In this document: piece by piece, positions 1 to 11,550 of the stretch | Layout: each line of letters opens with the position of its first letter | Position numbering within the stretch: position 1 is the first letter of the stretch | NCBI RefSeq assembly: GCF_035222375.1 | Contig: NC_085891.1 | Location: 3,534,001 to 3,598,000, forward strand | Reading direction: 5' to 3' | DNA length: 64,000 nt | DNA from: Podospora pseudocomata | Lineage: Eukaryota; Ascomycota; Sordariomycetes; Sordariales; Podosporaceae | Translations under genes and position numbers: made by a program | Notes under the pieces: model-generated | Database searches by the model: none | Seen by the model: only the letters and a program-made list of their open reading frames with translations | What the model was told of the DNA's origin: nothing

Positions 1-1510
1 TGTCGACGTGGGTGATATGGCCAATCTCCTGCTTCGGAAACGCGGTGCGCGACAGGTCGGAAAGAACTGGCCAGACCGCTTCGTTACCCGACGTCCAGAG
101 TTAAAGACGCGTTTTAATCGCGTCTATGACTATCAAAGAGGCCTCTGTGAAGATCCTGCAATTATCGAGCCATGGTTCCGACTGGTTGCCAACATGCGTG
201 CGAAATACGGCATCCTCGACTGCGACTTCTACAACTTCGACGAGACGGGCTTTATGATGGGCATGATACGGCCAGGGATGGTGGTCACGCGCTCCGATCG
301 GGTCGGCAAACCAAAGGCTATTCAGCCGGGCAATCGAGAATGGGCGACAGCGATTTGCACTATTGCTGGCGACGGGTATGTGGTGCCGCCTTTCTTGGTG
401 GTGAAGGGCCGTTTCCACCTCGCCAGCTGGTACTCCGAACATCAGATACCTGACGACTGGGCCGTCGCAACAACAACCAACGGATGGACAGATAATAAGA
501 CTGCTCTGGAATGGCTGCAGCATTTTGATGAGCACACTAAACACCGTCGGAGGGGTGTATATCGGATGCTGGTGCTCGACGGCCATGAGAGCCATGTTAA
601 CGCCGAATTCGAGGACTATTGCAAGGAGAATAACATTGTCACCATTTGTCTGCCTTCCCATTCCTCGCATCTTACCCAGCCTCTCGATGTGGGTTGTTAT
701 AGCGTCCTAAAGAAGATGTACGGTGCTGAAATCGAGCACTTCATCAAAGCCCGGATCACGCATATCACGAAGCCCGAGTTCTTCCTTGCGTTCAAAGCCG
801 CCTTCAGCCGGACTTTCACCCAAGAAAACGTTCTCGGGGTTTTCGGGGTCTGGACTTATCCCCACGACCCGCAGGCCGTCCTTTCGAAGCTAGATGTCAA
901 GTTGCGGACACCAACCCCCTGGGACCCCTGATGGGCCACCAACACCTTGGGCCTTTAAGACGCCCAAGACTACCAACGAAGCCCTCTCGCAGTCTACCCT
1001 TATTAAAGCTCGGATTGCAAGACATCAGTCGAGCTCTCCGACTCCGATTTTAGCTGCTGTTGATCAGCTTTCGAAAGGAATACAGGTATTTTCCCATCGG
1101 GTGACCCTTTTACAAGCCGAGGTACGGACACTTCAAGAGGCCAACGAAGCACTTTCCAAGCGTCGGAGGGTTAAACGGACGCATCTCCAAGACGGAGGTG
1201 CTATTAGTGGAAGCCAGGCCAGGGAGATAATGGCAGAGAAGGGTGTGGTTGAGGAGGGAGGGCATGTCGAGGAGGAAAATGAAGGGTCGTCAAAGAGGCG
1301 TCGGACGGGTTCGCGGCTCTGTGGCATCTGCCGCAAGGCTGGCCACAATGCAAGGACATGCCCAGAGGCTGGAGAAATACATAGTTCAAGCGATTCTGAG
1401 TAGTTTCAATTGATTGCATTGGTTTTTGGTGGACCTCTGGCAGTTTGGAATGATGATGTCTAGAAAAGTGCGCGGGTCAATGGGGTGCGCGGGTCAATGG
1501 TGGATCACGT
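1..1510 (+). mobile_element. pogo/Fot-type DNA transposon E1, left end outside window
   Basis: Tc1/mariner-superfamily element cut by the window edge. The right terminal repeat (about 1468-1510) ends in ACGT followed by TA at 1511-1512. It holds two tandem copies of a motif around GTGCGCGGGTCAATGG, so it has the same duplicated-motif layout as the other elements here but a different motif. The body encodes a broken DDD-type transposase. Base composition is normal, unlike the RIP-mutated tracts nearby. Confidence 0.8.
8..1403 (+). pseudogene. Fot/pogo-type transposase of E1, 5' truncated and frameshifted
   Basis: This encodes the cut-and-paste transposase, which would act on the element's terminal repeats. 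Visible in order: the end of the N-terminal DNA-binding region, then three catalytic aspartates in NFDETGF, LVLDGHESH and QPLDVGCY (DD35D-like spacing), then a coiled-coil region rich in Lys/Arg, and a C-terminal CCHC knuckle (CGICRKAGHNARTC). The first frame stops at 931. The C-terminal half continues in another frame from about 894, so one base has probably been lost or gained in the C-rich run near 915-930. The true start lies left of the window. Family assignment is secure; activity is unlikely. Confidence 0.85.
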
Positions 1511-1512
1511 TA

Positions 1513-2017
1513 TACTAGTTGATATATTAAATTTTAAAACATTTTAATGCATATGTTTGTTGTTGACATAGGTGCTATTGAGGCGTGTAAAATATAAGCT
1601 TGAATAGCTATCGGCGCAGCATACTGAGAGCGAAGAAGATTTTCACTGCAACATTCGACAGTTGCCGAGGCACTGTAGGAAGGTGGATTACAGGGACGCC
1701 GCCTTGTAATATATAGAAGATAAGCACTGTAATAAGGCTTGTGAGGCACTGAATAGATGTGGTAAACCAGCGTATTGATTGAGTTTGTAGGCTAAGAAAC
1801 ATCACAGTGAATAGGGCGTGAGGCAGGGGTCTTTATAGGCCTTCGGTCTCCCAATCGCTCTCCGAAACTCTCTCCGATCCCGGGCCGGAACGCCCGCTAA
1901 GTGCGCTGGTTAAAATAAGGTTATAGGCCACGCTACAGGCCGGATTCCACTTCGGCAACCGTGGTCCCTGAACACTGTTAATCTAAGCCATTGAATTGCT
2001 TTTGAGGCCCTGTAGAA
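1513..2017. other. No gene seen; unclassified sequence between E1 and a solo LTR
   Basis: The first 300 bases are AT-rich. The part from about 1830 to 2017 is GC-richer and may be a fragment of another repeat, since a solo LTR is inserted directly after it. I see no coding signal and no recognisable element ends. Confidence 0.5.
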
Positions 2018-2022
2018 TACAG

Positions 2023-2393
2023 TGTCACGGACCTGACATAAGTGGGGAGCGCGGGGCGCGACCCGTCCAACCACTGGAACAGGAAAAGTGGGGAAGTCGT
2101 ATTATCACTAGTGCCAAGGGTGATAATCACGATTATCACCAGCCTTCGATGAACGACGAGTGATAATCGACATTATCACTGGTGATAATGGTGATAAACC
2201 GGTCTATATATACGGAGGAACTGGCTGGTGTAGATAGACAGTTCCGCAGTATGCAATCACAGCTTGTATTCACGGCATCTTGTGTTTACATTGAGACATC
2301 TTGTTGTGCGCTGTTTAGCCGCACCGAACCAACTGTCAGAAGTAGCCTTCAACCAGTATCCCTTTCAGAGGTTCTGTACAGTGGTTCGTCACA
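2023..2393 (+). mobile_element. Solo LTR of the Ty3/gypsy chromovirus family, GTGATAAT subtype
   Basis: The sequence begins TGTCACGG and ends GTTCGTCACA. It is flanked by the perfect 5-bp target duplication TACAG (2018-2022 and 2394-2398), so it is a complete solo LTR left by LTR-LTR recombination. A TATATATA box near 2204 is followed by the inverted repeat GGAACTG/CAGTTCC and then AGTATGCAA, all shared with the other LTRs here. Upstream (about 2101-2197) are roughly seven GTGATAAT/ATTATCAC half-sites that the other LTRs lack. Confidence 0.9.
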
Positions 2394-2474
2394 TACAGGG
2401 CTCAGATACACTCTAAAATCTTCGAACAAAGCTGTATTTTAACAATAATATGTAAATAAACACGAAAACCTTTA

Positions 2475-3602
2475 ACGTGCGTGATAAGCGAGTGACACGG
2501 ATAAGCGAGTGACACACTTCCCCCCACAACACAACACCTCCACCTTCAACATCACTTTCTTCCACAACACAATATGACCTCACCATCAAAAGAAGGCAGG
2601 CTTATTATGGCCCTTCAAGCTCTCGAAAGAGATAAAGATCTGAGTTTACGAGCTGCAGCTAACGTCTATAATGTTGCTTTCAAAACCCTTGCGCGCCGAC
2701 GAGCCACTGCCAGCAGAATAACATTATCACGCCCTGCATGCCTACACACTCCTCCCACCTCCTTCAACCACTGGATGTTGGCTGCTTTGGGCCGCTAAAA
2801 CAGACGTACGGTCGCCAGATCGAGGCTTTAATGCGCATACATATCAATCATATAAGCAAGCTCAAGTTCCTCTGTGCCTTCGCGAAGCCTTCTTCGCCTC
2901 TATAACAGAGAAGAATATACAGGGTGGCTTTGCAGGTGCTAGCCTTATACCGTACGATCCAGAGAGGGTGCTTTCCAAGCTAGATGTAAAGCTTCGTACG
3001 CCAACACCTCCAAACTCACGGCCCGGCACTGCACAACCTTGGGTCTCCCAGACACCACACAACCCTCGAGAAGCCAACTCACAGTCAACGCTCATTAAGA
3101 CTCGCATTACCAACCATCAAATAGCTCCCCGACTTCAATGCTGGCTGCGGTAGACCAGCTTGCTAAGGGTACAACGGCTATGATGCACCAGGTAGCTCTT
3201 TTCCGTGCAGAGGTCTCTTCGCTACGCAAGGCCAATGAGGAGCTTAGTAAGAGACGGAGAGCCAAAAAAAACACGCGTGAGGCTTGGAGGGTCACTTACT
3301 GTACAAGAGGCACAGGATCTACTGGATCAGAAGGCTGTAGGTGAGCAGGTAATCCAGGAAGATCGACAAAGTGGTGGTGGTGCAAGGGGGTCTCGTCCGA
3401 AGATTCAGTGCTGTGGCGTGTGCGGTAAGCCAGGCCATAATGTACGCACCCGCAAGGAGGCTGCAGAATCATCTGATTCATCTATTTCTAATTCAGTTAT
3501 TGTAGTTTCCTAGTGTTGTGGTTGTATAATTGAGGATAGTTATGGTGGGGTGGTGGAAAGTGTGTCGCTCGCTTGTCTGTGTCACTCGCTTATCACGCAC
3601 GT
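2475..3602 (+). mobile_element. pogo/Fot-type transposon E2, internally deleted (1128 bp)
   Basis: TA duplications at 2473-2474 and 3603-3604 flank matching 43-bp terminal inverted repeats (2475-2517 and 3560-3602). Each begins ACGTGCGT and carries two tandem copies of GATAAGCGAGTGACAC or a close variant. The inside is a transposase gene lacking most of its catalytic core, so the copy is non-autonomous. Confidence 0.92.
2574..3513 (+). pseudogene. Transposase remnant of E2 with core deletion
   Basis: Starts at an ATG shortly after the left terminal repeat and encodes the first helix-turn-helix region (to about 2710). It then jumps directly to the segment around the third catalytic aspartate (a PLDVGCF-like stretch in another frame near 2765-2790). 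The first two catalytic aspartates are missing. The C-terminal coiled coil and CCHC knuckle (CGVCGKPGHNVRTR, last Cys changed to Arg) follow in shifted frames. Further frameshifts lie at 2880-2960 and around 3270. Confidence 0.85.
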
Positions 3603-3658
3603 TATAGTATTATATTAATTACCGATTATTTTGGAAGTAATTTAAAAGTAAAGCAATA

Positions 3659-4039
3659 TGTGACGAACCCCTGTACAGAACCTCTGAAAGGGACACTGGT
3701 TGAAGGTAACTTCTGACAATTGGTTCGGTGCAGCTAAACAGTGCACAACAAGATGTCTCAATGTAAACACAAGATACCGTGGATACAATCTGAATTGCAT
3801 ACTACGGAACTGCCTATCTACACCAGTCAGTTCCTCCGTATATATAGACCTATGCCAAGCCTGGCACTGTCCTGGATCGATTGACTCGACCATCGATCCT
3901 ATCGATACTGTCCCCTTCGGGATTGACTCTTCTGGATCGATCCTCGATCCCAATGATCCTGTTCTGATTGGTCCTTGCTTCCGTGCTAACGATTGGTCCG
4001 TGGCGCGCCCCTCGCCCCACCAAGTGTCAAGCCGTGACA
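3659..4039 (-). mobile_element. Solo LTR of the chromovirus family, ATCGAT subtype
   Basis: Reverse-oriented solo LTR, TGTGACG...CCGTGACA on the plus strand, flanked by the perfect 5-bp duplication CAATA (3654-3658 and 4040-4044). It shares the TATA box, GGAACTG/CAGTTCC repeat and 3' end with the other LTRs. Its upstream region (about 3869-3965) carries GGATCGAT/ATCGATCC and TATCGATA palindromes, the same subtype as the LTRs at 4350 and 33178. Little C-to-T decay is visible, so insertion is fairly recent. Confidence 0.9.
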
Positions 4040-4349
4040 CAATAATATGTTGAATCGAAAAATACTAAAAATTAATTTATCTTGTTGTAACTTTCATAAT
4101 AGAAAAGGTAATGTTAATACTTGAAAGTATAGGTTAAACAGTACGATTAAAAATATTAAATGGTTTGGAGCTATTAACCGGGTAAGTTTTAGAAATTAAT
4201 CGGATATAGGGGAAATAGAAGTTATGAACTCAATAAGCTAGGTTAATACGGTTGCGTAAGCTATAACTTATAGGTATAATAGCGAAACGATAAAGAAATC
4301 GAGTTTATAATAATCAATAATTAAAAATTAGAGGGTGGTAGGTGTACTG
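4040..4349. other. AT-rich stretch, nothing recognisable
   Basis: About 310 bases of strongly AT-rich sequence between two LTRs. No open frame or element ends were seen. It is probably decayed repeat DNA. Confidence 0.4.
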
Positions 4350-5720
4350 TGTCACGGCTTAACACTTAGTAGGGCGCGGGGCGCACCACGGACCAATCAT
4401 TAGTACAGGAGCAAGGACCAATCAGAACAGGATCAGTGGGATCAAGGATCGATCCAGGAGAGTCAATCCCAAAAGGGACAGTATCGATAGGATCGATGGT
4501 CGAGTCTATCGATCCAGGACAGTGCTAGACTTGGTATAGGGTCTATATATACGGAACAACTGGCTAGTGTAAATAAATAGTTCCGCGGTATATAATATAA
4601 GTTATAAATCGTTGGTATTTAGACTATTATAATTAAGATAATCCATTATTATATACTATATAGCTATAGCGAACTAGGATTATTAAGAAGTACCTTTAAC
4701 TAGTATCCCTTTTAGAGGTTCTAGATAGGGGTTCGTTATACGTTATATACTTATTTTAATTTTATTACGGATAAATTAAAAGCGTCTTTTTACTATTATA
4801 GCCGGACCTAAAAACGTTTAGATAGGAAGAGTCCCGTCTAGCCTAGGTAGCGAAGGACCTTCCATTTATACTAGACCAATATCTTTTACAGTAAAGTAGG
4901 TTATTAAATACTTTAAGGAACTCGATGACGAAGTTAAGTAAACCCGGGATTAGATTTTCGTTATCTCGATTATATTCAAGTCGACCGTTAAGTTCCTGGC
5001 ACCGGAGTACTATAGAGGAGAAAAGGTAAAGCTTAAAGAATTTTTAATTTAATTTAAAACCTGTTTTCGTTAATACCTAGATTAGTTTATTAACGAAAAG
5101 TCGAAAATAATTTTTGCGGCTATTAGATTTAAGAATAAGACTTTCTCGTAGTTTGAGCCTATCCTCGACGATTATTATAAGCAAGAGCCGGGGGATTAAA
5201 AGAAAATTACTATAGAATATTTCGAGAGCTATTATATCTTTAAGACTAAGTTTAAAAAGGTATTTAGGGAGTACGATAAAGTAAGGTACGGGTAAGGAAG
5301 GCTCGTAAGCTTACGTTAAACGTATTTAGTAAGTCATTACACGGTTTAATTTAATATCGATAGACTACGTAATACTATTAACGATAAGGGATTAATATAA
5401 TTCTTTTATAATAGCCTTAAGAAAAAAGTAAAGCATAAATTATATAAGGAGTCGAAGCCCGATACTATCGATAAGTATATTAATATAGCTATATAGATCA
5501 ACGATCGGTAGTTCTATTATCGTACGGAGAAGAAAAATAATAATCGGAGTAGCTATAGTAGTAAGGAATACTTTAGTAATAACCGTTTTAACGATAAGCG
5601 TAAACGGAGATATTTTAATATTAATTACTCTAGTATTATACACTTAAGACTAATAGACGTTAATACTATATAATAATAGAGGTTATAAGGCCGGGGTTAA
5701 AGTAAAGATAACTTTAAGTA
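4350..5720 (+). mobile_element. RIP-mutated Ty3/gypsy fragment: 5' LTR plus gag
   Basis: The LTR (4350-4740) starts TGTCACGG and ends in a decayed GTTCGTTATA. The following sequence can be followed base by base as a C-to-T/G-to-A version of the better copy from 26656, including the gag start region near 4803 and gag to about 5718. Stops are present throughout. The fragment ends where transposon E3 begins, and the sequence after E3 does not continue it, so the right part was lost or rearranged. Confidence 0.85.
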
Positions 5721-7586
5721 ACGTGCGTGATAAGCGAGCGCCGCAGATAAGCGAGCGCCGCACGTTTCGACGCGACCTGACCCTCCACCTTCAACAACCC
5801 ATTTCTCAACCAAAAACCATGTCTTCTACCTCTAACGAAGCTAGAGTAATTCTGGCCGCTGAAGCTATAAAAAACAACAAAAACCTAAGCAAACGAGCCG
5901 CAGCGAAGATCTACAAAGTTTACAATACAACTATTCGCCGTCGACTTGCCGGTATACCTGCACGACGCGATACTCCAGCTAATTCGCGCAAACTTACGGA
6001 TTTAGAAGAAAAGACGATTGTTCAATATATCATTGAGCTATCCACACGGGCATTTCATCCCCGGCTTTCGTATGGGGAAGATATGGCCAACAAACTGCTA
6101 CGCGTACGCGACGCGCCCCCTGTCGGCAAGCTCTGGGTATATCGATTTATTAAACGCCAGCCAGAGCTCCGTACGCGTTTTACGCGTAGATACGACTGCC
6201 AGAGGGCTAAGTGCGAGGATCCAAAGGTCATTGCCGAGTGGTTTGCGCTTGTACGGAACACTAAGGCTAAGTACAGTATTGTAGATGACGATATCTACAA
6301 CTTCGACGAGACTGGGTTTATGATGGGCATTATCTTTGCAGGCATAGGGGTTAGGACCTCGGACGGCCTCAGCAAGGCGAAACTAGCCCAGCCTGGTAAC
6401 CGTGAATGGGCTACGGTTATTCAGGGCGTAAATGCTTTGGGTTGGGCTATCCCGCCATTTATCATCTTAGCTGGGCAATATCACCTTGCCAATTGGTATC
6501 CAGAGTGCATCCTTCCAGCCACCTGGCGCATTGCAACACCCGATAATGGCTGGACTACCAATGAGAAAGGCATAGATTGGATTCGGCACTTCGATTTTCA
6601 CACGGCATCTCGTACGAAGGGCAAATATCGGCTGTTAATCCTTGACGGCCACGAGAGCCACCACTCCGAAGAATTCGAAACCTACTGCCAGGAGCACACC
6701 ATTATTACACTATGTATGCCTCCGCACTCCTCCCATATACTTCAGCCATTGGATATTGGCTGTTTTGCGCCATTGAAGAGGGCGTATAGCCGCCAGATTG
6801 AGCAGTTGATGCGGATGAACATCACACACATCAGCAAGTTGGAGTTTCTTTGTGCGTTTAGAGAAGCATTTTTGCTTCGATCACAGAAAAGAATATCCAG
6901 GGTGGTTTTGCTGGAGCCGGCCTTGTGCCGTACGACCCAGAGAGGGTGATATCTAAGCTAGATGTACGCATTCGGACTCCAACACCTCCAGCCTCGAGCC
7001 CAACCACGGCACTACCTTGGGTCTCTCAAACGCCACACAACCCTCGGGAGGCTACCTCACAGTCAGCGCTTATCAAATCTCGAATTTCTAACCATCAGGG
7101 CAGCTCTCCCACCTCAATGCTAGCCGCTGTGGACCAATTTACTAAGGGAGCAATGGGTATAATGCACGAGGTAGCTCTTCTCCGTGCAGAGGTCTCTTCG
7201 CTACGCAAGGCCAATGAGGAGCTTAGTAAGAGACGGAGAGCCAAAAAAACAAAAACACGTGTGCGGCTTGGAGGGTCACTTACTATACAAGAGGAATAGG
7301 ATCTACTGGAACAGAAAGCTGTGGGTGAGCAGGTAGCCCAGGAAATACGACAAAGTGGTGGTGGTACAGGGGGGTCTCGTCCGAAGATTCGGTGCTGTAG
7401 CGTGTGCGGTAAGCCTGGCCTTAATGCACGTACATGCCAGGAGGCTGCAGAATCATCTGATTCATCTGTTTCCGATTCAGTTATAGTTATTTCCTAGTGT
7501 TGTGGTTGTGTAATTGAGGATAGCTTTGGTAGGGTGGTAGAAAGTGCGGCGCTCGCTTTTCTGCGGCGCTCGCTTATCACGCACGT
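5721..7586 (+). mobile_element. pogo/Fot-type transposon E3, nearly full length (1866 bp)
   Basis: TA at 5719-5720 and 7587-7588 flank matching terminal repeats (5721-5763 and 7544-7586). Each begins ACGTGCGT and has two tandem copies of GATAAGCGAGCGCCGC; in one right-end copy GATAAGCG reads GAAAAGCG. This is the most complete DNA transposon of the window and the reference for judging deletions in the others. Confidence 0.93.
5819..7497 (+). pseudogene. Fot/pogo-type transposase of E3, one frameshift and one stop
   Basis: About 559 codons from the first sensible ATG after the terminal repeat. Layout: helix-turn-helix of CENP-B/pogo type (residues about 5-130), catalytic aspartates in NFDETGF (about 160), LILDGHESH (about 275) and LQPLDIGCF (about 310), a coiled coil with RRRAKK, then a C-terminal CCHC knuckle. 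One A is missing from an A-run near 6890 compared with the related copy at 15551-16794, which breaks the frame. A TAG stands at 7297-7299 where that copy has a sense codon. The knuckle also has H-to-L wear (GLNARTC). It encodes a nearly complete but inactive enzyme. Confidence 0.9.
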
Positions 7587-7588
7587 TA

Positions 7589-9963
7589 GTTTTATTTCTT
7601 AATTAACTTTAATAGTTTAAAAAGCAATTTTTATCATTTTCCATAGACTATAGATAAGTTTAATAATTGTATAGCATTTATTGCTTAAATTTTTCAATAT
7701 CTATAGATCATATAATTTATTTTGAAGATAGTTCTAAAAAAGGTAAGAAACATGTATTTTAAAAGCTTATATTCATTAATAAGGTTAATTTTTCAATATA
7801 TAGGATAACTAATTTTGTTCTAGTTTCACAAATTAAAAATTAAACATTGTTAAGATTAAATTAAAATTAGTAATAGCCAATCATTTTTAATACTTCATTA
7901 AGGTGAGAACTATAATTCACCTATTGGTTAAACATTATACAAATGAATTAATTACTATCTAAAGACACCTCAAAAGATAATTTTAAAATTAAATATAGAT
8001 CACATGATAGTTCTCTCAAATGATATTGTAATATTTTTGTATTCATATATATTTATCTTTGTATCTTAAGCCCCTTTTGATTATAAAGTACATATGCGGT
8101 TTTTCAAAGACTTATTATCATTAAGATATAATTAAAAGTCTACGAGAATATTAGAGGATCAACAAGGGTTATGAAAGGTATTTGCAAGGATATATTGAAA
8201 AAAAAATTAGAACAAGAGTAGTGATATAAGTATTCTATTATTTATAAAACCCTACTAGTACTTAAAATCCTAAAAAAGGAAAAATTAATTACCTTCGTAT
8301 TTAATCATTGTTTTCATTAATATGATAAGATTACTATGTTAAAGTTATAGGTACAAGTTTTTATTTACTGGAAGTACTGAAATTTTAAATAGTTATTAAA
8401 GTATTTGCAAGTAATGAACTAACAAAGTCTATTATAAATTCCGACTAGGCTAGGTTATTAAAAACGTATTTATGAAAAAATACTAGACGGTTTAAGTAGT
8501 AAAACGCTAGTAAAACGTAAATAAAACTCCTATTTATGAAATATATTATACAAAAATATAATATTAAGTCAATTCAAAGTGTTAGGATTTGTATTTAGAG
8601 TAATATTATACGGATAATTCATAAGATTTATTAATAGTTTTAACAAGGACTTTTAATGAAACTTTCAATCAAGTGGGGTTATTTATCTACTTATAAGGAT
8701 AGCTTAATATAGTAGTACCGGATAATTCTATATGAAAAACTTTAAGTAATAGAAAAATAATGCATGTAAAGTTGAGTCTCAGATAGTTCATGTTGAAAGA
8801 AGAGTGAAATATATAGAGTAATATTAATGGCTTAAATGTAGTAAATAAAATAAAAGGTTAAGAGCACATTAGAGTTTGGTTTTTAATTTCAAAAAGTAAG
8901 CAGATCGTTTATAAATATACGTAATGTAATAATCTAACTATACAAACTTTGAAATTTTAACCATATTAGTTAATGAATTTGCAAAACTTTTTTCCTTTAC
9001 CTAAAAAGTATATCCCCTCATCATTTAACTTTTACCATGAATTCTTAGGGTTTTACTAATTAATGAGTATTTTAATTTTATACAATAAAAACATTAGTTA
9101 AATTGTTATTCCGCCCTTATAAATATATCTTTGGTAAAAAAGAAAAACCCAAATATTCGGAAAACTTATGTTTATGATTCTAGATAAGCTTTTCTATAGG
9201 GATTATAATAGTAAATAAATATATGTAGGATAGTCGGTTAAGATTATAAAAAGAGTAAGGATTAGCGTTTAGGATTAAAAAATCAATGATAAGATTACAG
9301 TTAATAACAATATACCAAGGAATATAGGTAAGGTAGCATAAGAAAAATTCAAAAAGATAAGTGGGTCTGCTAAAGACTTTCCTCTTTTTCTCATTATTTT
9401 ATAATTATTTTAATTATAGAAATAAAACACAGGCCCAAGTCTATTCAAGCTATATGTTTGTGATACTTTATAAAAGAGTTTAAATAAAATATAATTAGAG
9501 TAATCAAAAGTAGAAAAGAAGAACTTAGTTGTTAATGAAAGATATTAATATATTTGATTAGCTGCTAAATAAGCCACTTAGTACCTCTAATTCTGAATAT
9601 TGGAACGGTTTTTACTTTTTATATATTACGATAAAAATAAAACTACTTTATCTTGTAAGGGCGTAGGGATTCAACAAAATTAAGCTGCAATATAAATATA
9701 TCGTCTATTCCAAGATACTAAATTAACAAAAAACTCCGTAACCGAAGTTCGGTAAGAAAGGCAGGCCTTATATAAGTTACAGTACAAAAAAGATCTAACT
9801 AATTACTAAGTTCTTAAAGATTATAGATTAGGGCCGTAACATTATCCCCCTATTCGTTAAGCATACGTTACTAAATAAAGCTTGAAGGATTATATAAACT
9901 TCTATTCAAAAGTACTAATGTCCGTCAAAAGTTATTATCGTTAATAATATTTGGCGTTTACTT
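7589..9963. other. 2.4-kb AT-rich block without recognisable genes
   Basis: Very AT-rich, with stops in all frames and many TA dinucleotides. I could not align it by eye with the chromovirus or the DNA transposons. It is probably an older, heavily RIP-mutated repeat of another family. Confidence 0.45.
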
Positions 9964-9965
9964 TA

Positions 9966-11548
9966 ACGTAGTTGATAAGCGAATGACACAGATAAGCGAA
10001 TGACACACGAAATCGAACCTGCGCAACAAAATCTATATCTATTCCACTAAAACAACTCAAAACAAATGAAACTACTCGGAGTCGTCTTCCTCAGACGTTT
10101 CCACAACTATCTGACAAGTGCGCGCATTGTGGCCAGGCTCGCCGCAGTTGCCACAACGCCGCGCGCGCGTCTCAGCCCTCGGCTTCCGACCACTTCCGCC
10201 GGCGTTTCCTCCTTGATCTGCACCTCAACCTCTCTCTGACCCTGTATATCCTGTGCATCCTGTACACTAAGCGATCCTCCTTGCCGCAGCCGTTGTTTTG
10301 GCCCCTCGGCGCTTGCTGAGCGCCTCATTCGCTGCTCGAAGGCTCTGGTTCTCCGACTTTAACAATGCCAACTGATGCATTATCTTAGATGTCCCTTTCG
10401 CAAAAGATATCAACCGCCCTTAAAATCTCGGTTGGAGAGCTATTTTGATGCCGAGCAATTCGATTCTTAATGAGGGTAGACTGCGAAAAGGCTTCGGTTG
10501 GGTTGTTTGGGGTCTTGGAAACCCAGGTGTGGGCACTGCCAGGCCGCGAGTTCGAGGGAGTTGGTGTCTTTAAACGAACGTCGAGCTGGGAGATCACTTT
10601 CTCAGGGTCCAAAGGAACAAGTCCAGCGCCTCGGAAACCTCCTCGAATGTTGTCGCTCGTCATTGCTGCCTGGTGCGCTGCGAAGATGGCGGGAAGGAAG
10701 TCCTCCTTAGTGATGTGGGTTATGCTTGGCCGCATCATCCCCTCGATCTGCTTGCCGTATGCCGTCTTGAGCGGGCTGAAACAGCCAACATCGAGTGGCT
10801 GGAGGATGTGAGATGAGTGAGGAGGCATACAGAAGGTGATAATGTTATTCTCCTTGCAGTAGACCTCGAAATCGGTCGAGTGGTGGCTGTCGTGGCCGTC
10901 GAGGACGAGGAGGCGATGAACCCCGGCTGTTGAGATAACGCCCATTATAAACCCAGTCTCGTCAAAGTTGTAGATATCCGCCTCCAGGATACCATATTTC
11001 GCAATTGTGTTCCGCACCAGCGCGAACCAGCCACGAATAATCTCTGGATCTTTGCATTGGGCCCTCTGGTAGTCGTATTTCCGATTAAAACGCGTGGTGA
11101 GTTTTAGATGCCGTTTAACGAAGTTGTGTGCCCAACGCGTCCCGACGCGTTGGACGTCGCGTTCGGCAAGCAGTCGATTCGCCATATCTTCCACACCAGA
11201 CAAGCGGGGAGGAAATCCTTTGGAATCTAGATCGAGGATATACTGAACAATGACCGATTCTTCTAAGTCGGTCAATTTCCGCGAGTTGGCTGGAATATCG
11301 CGTCGTGATTGCATGCCACGTCTGCGACGACTTAGTTTTTGGTGATCCACACTATATATCTTACCAGCGGCTCGAGCGCTTAGGTTCGGGTCATTTTGCA
11401 TTGCCTGGAGAGCCAAGAACAACTGGGCATCGTCGTTTTTGCAAGACATATTTGTGTTGTAAAGAAAACTAGAGAAGAAGCTGGGAGATGCGTGGTGGCG
11501 ACGTCGTGTGTCATTCGCTTATCTGTGTCATTCGCTTATCAACCACGT
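9966..11548 (-). mobile_element. pogo/Fot-type transposon E4, internally deleted (1583 bp)
   Basis: TA at 9964-9965 and 11549-11550 flank closely matching repeats (9966-10008 and 11506-11548). Both ends carry two tandem copies of GATAAGCGAATGACAC, so the ends match each other but differ from those of E2 and E3. The transposase is on the minus strand. Confidence 0.92.
10072..11449 (-). pseudogene. Transposase of E4 with catalytic-core deletion and frameshift
   Basis: A 354-residue open frame (11449 down to 10385) holds the N-terminal DNA-binding region and NFDETGF. It then jumps within a few residues to LLVLDGHDSHH, so roughly 110 residues between the first and second catalytic aspartates are missing. 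QPLDVGCF and the start of the C-terminal part follow. The frame is lost near 10390, and the knuckle region continues in another frame to a TAG at 10072-10074. It cannot make active transposase. Confidence 0.87.
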
Positions 11549-11550
11549 TA

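Noticed and set aside
101-670. 189-codon minus-strand frame in E1
   Set aside because: Shadow of the transposase reading frame on the other strand.
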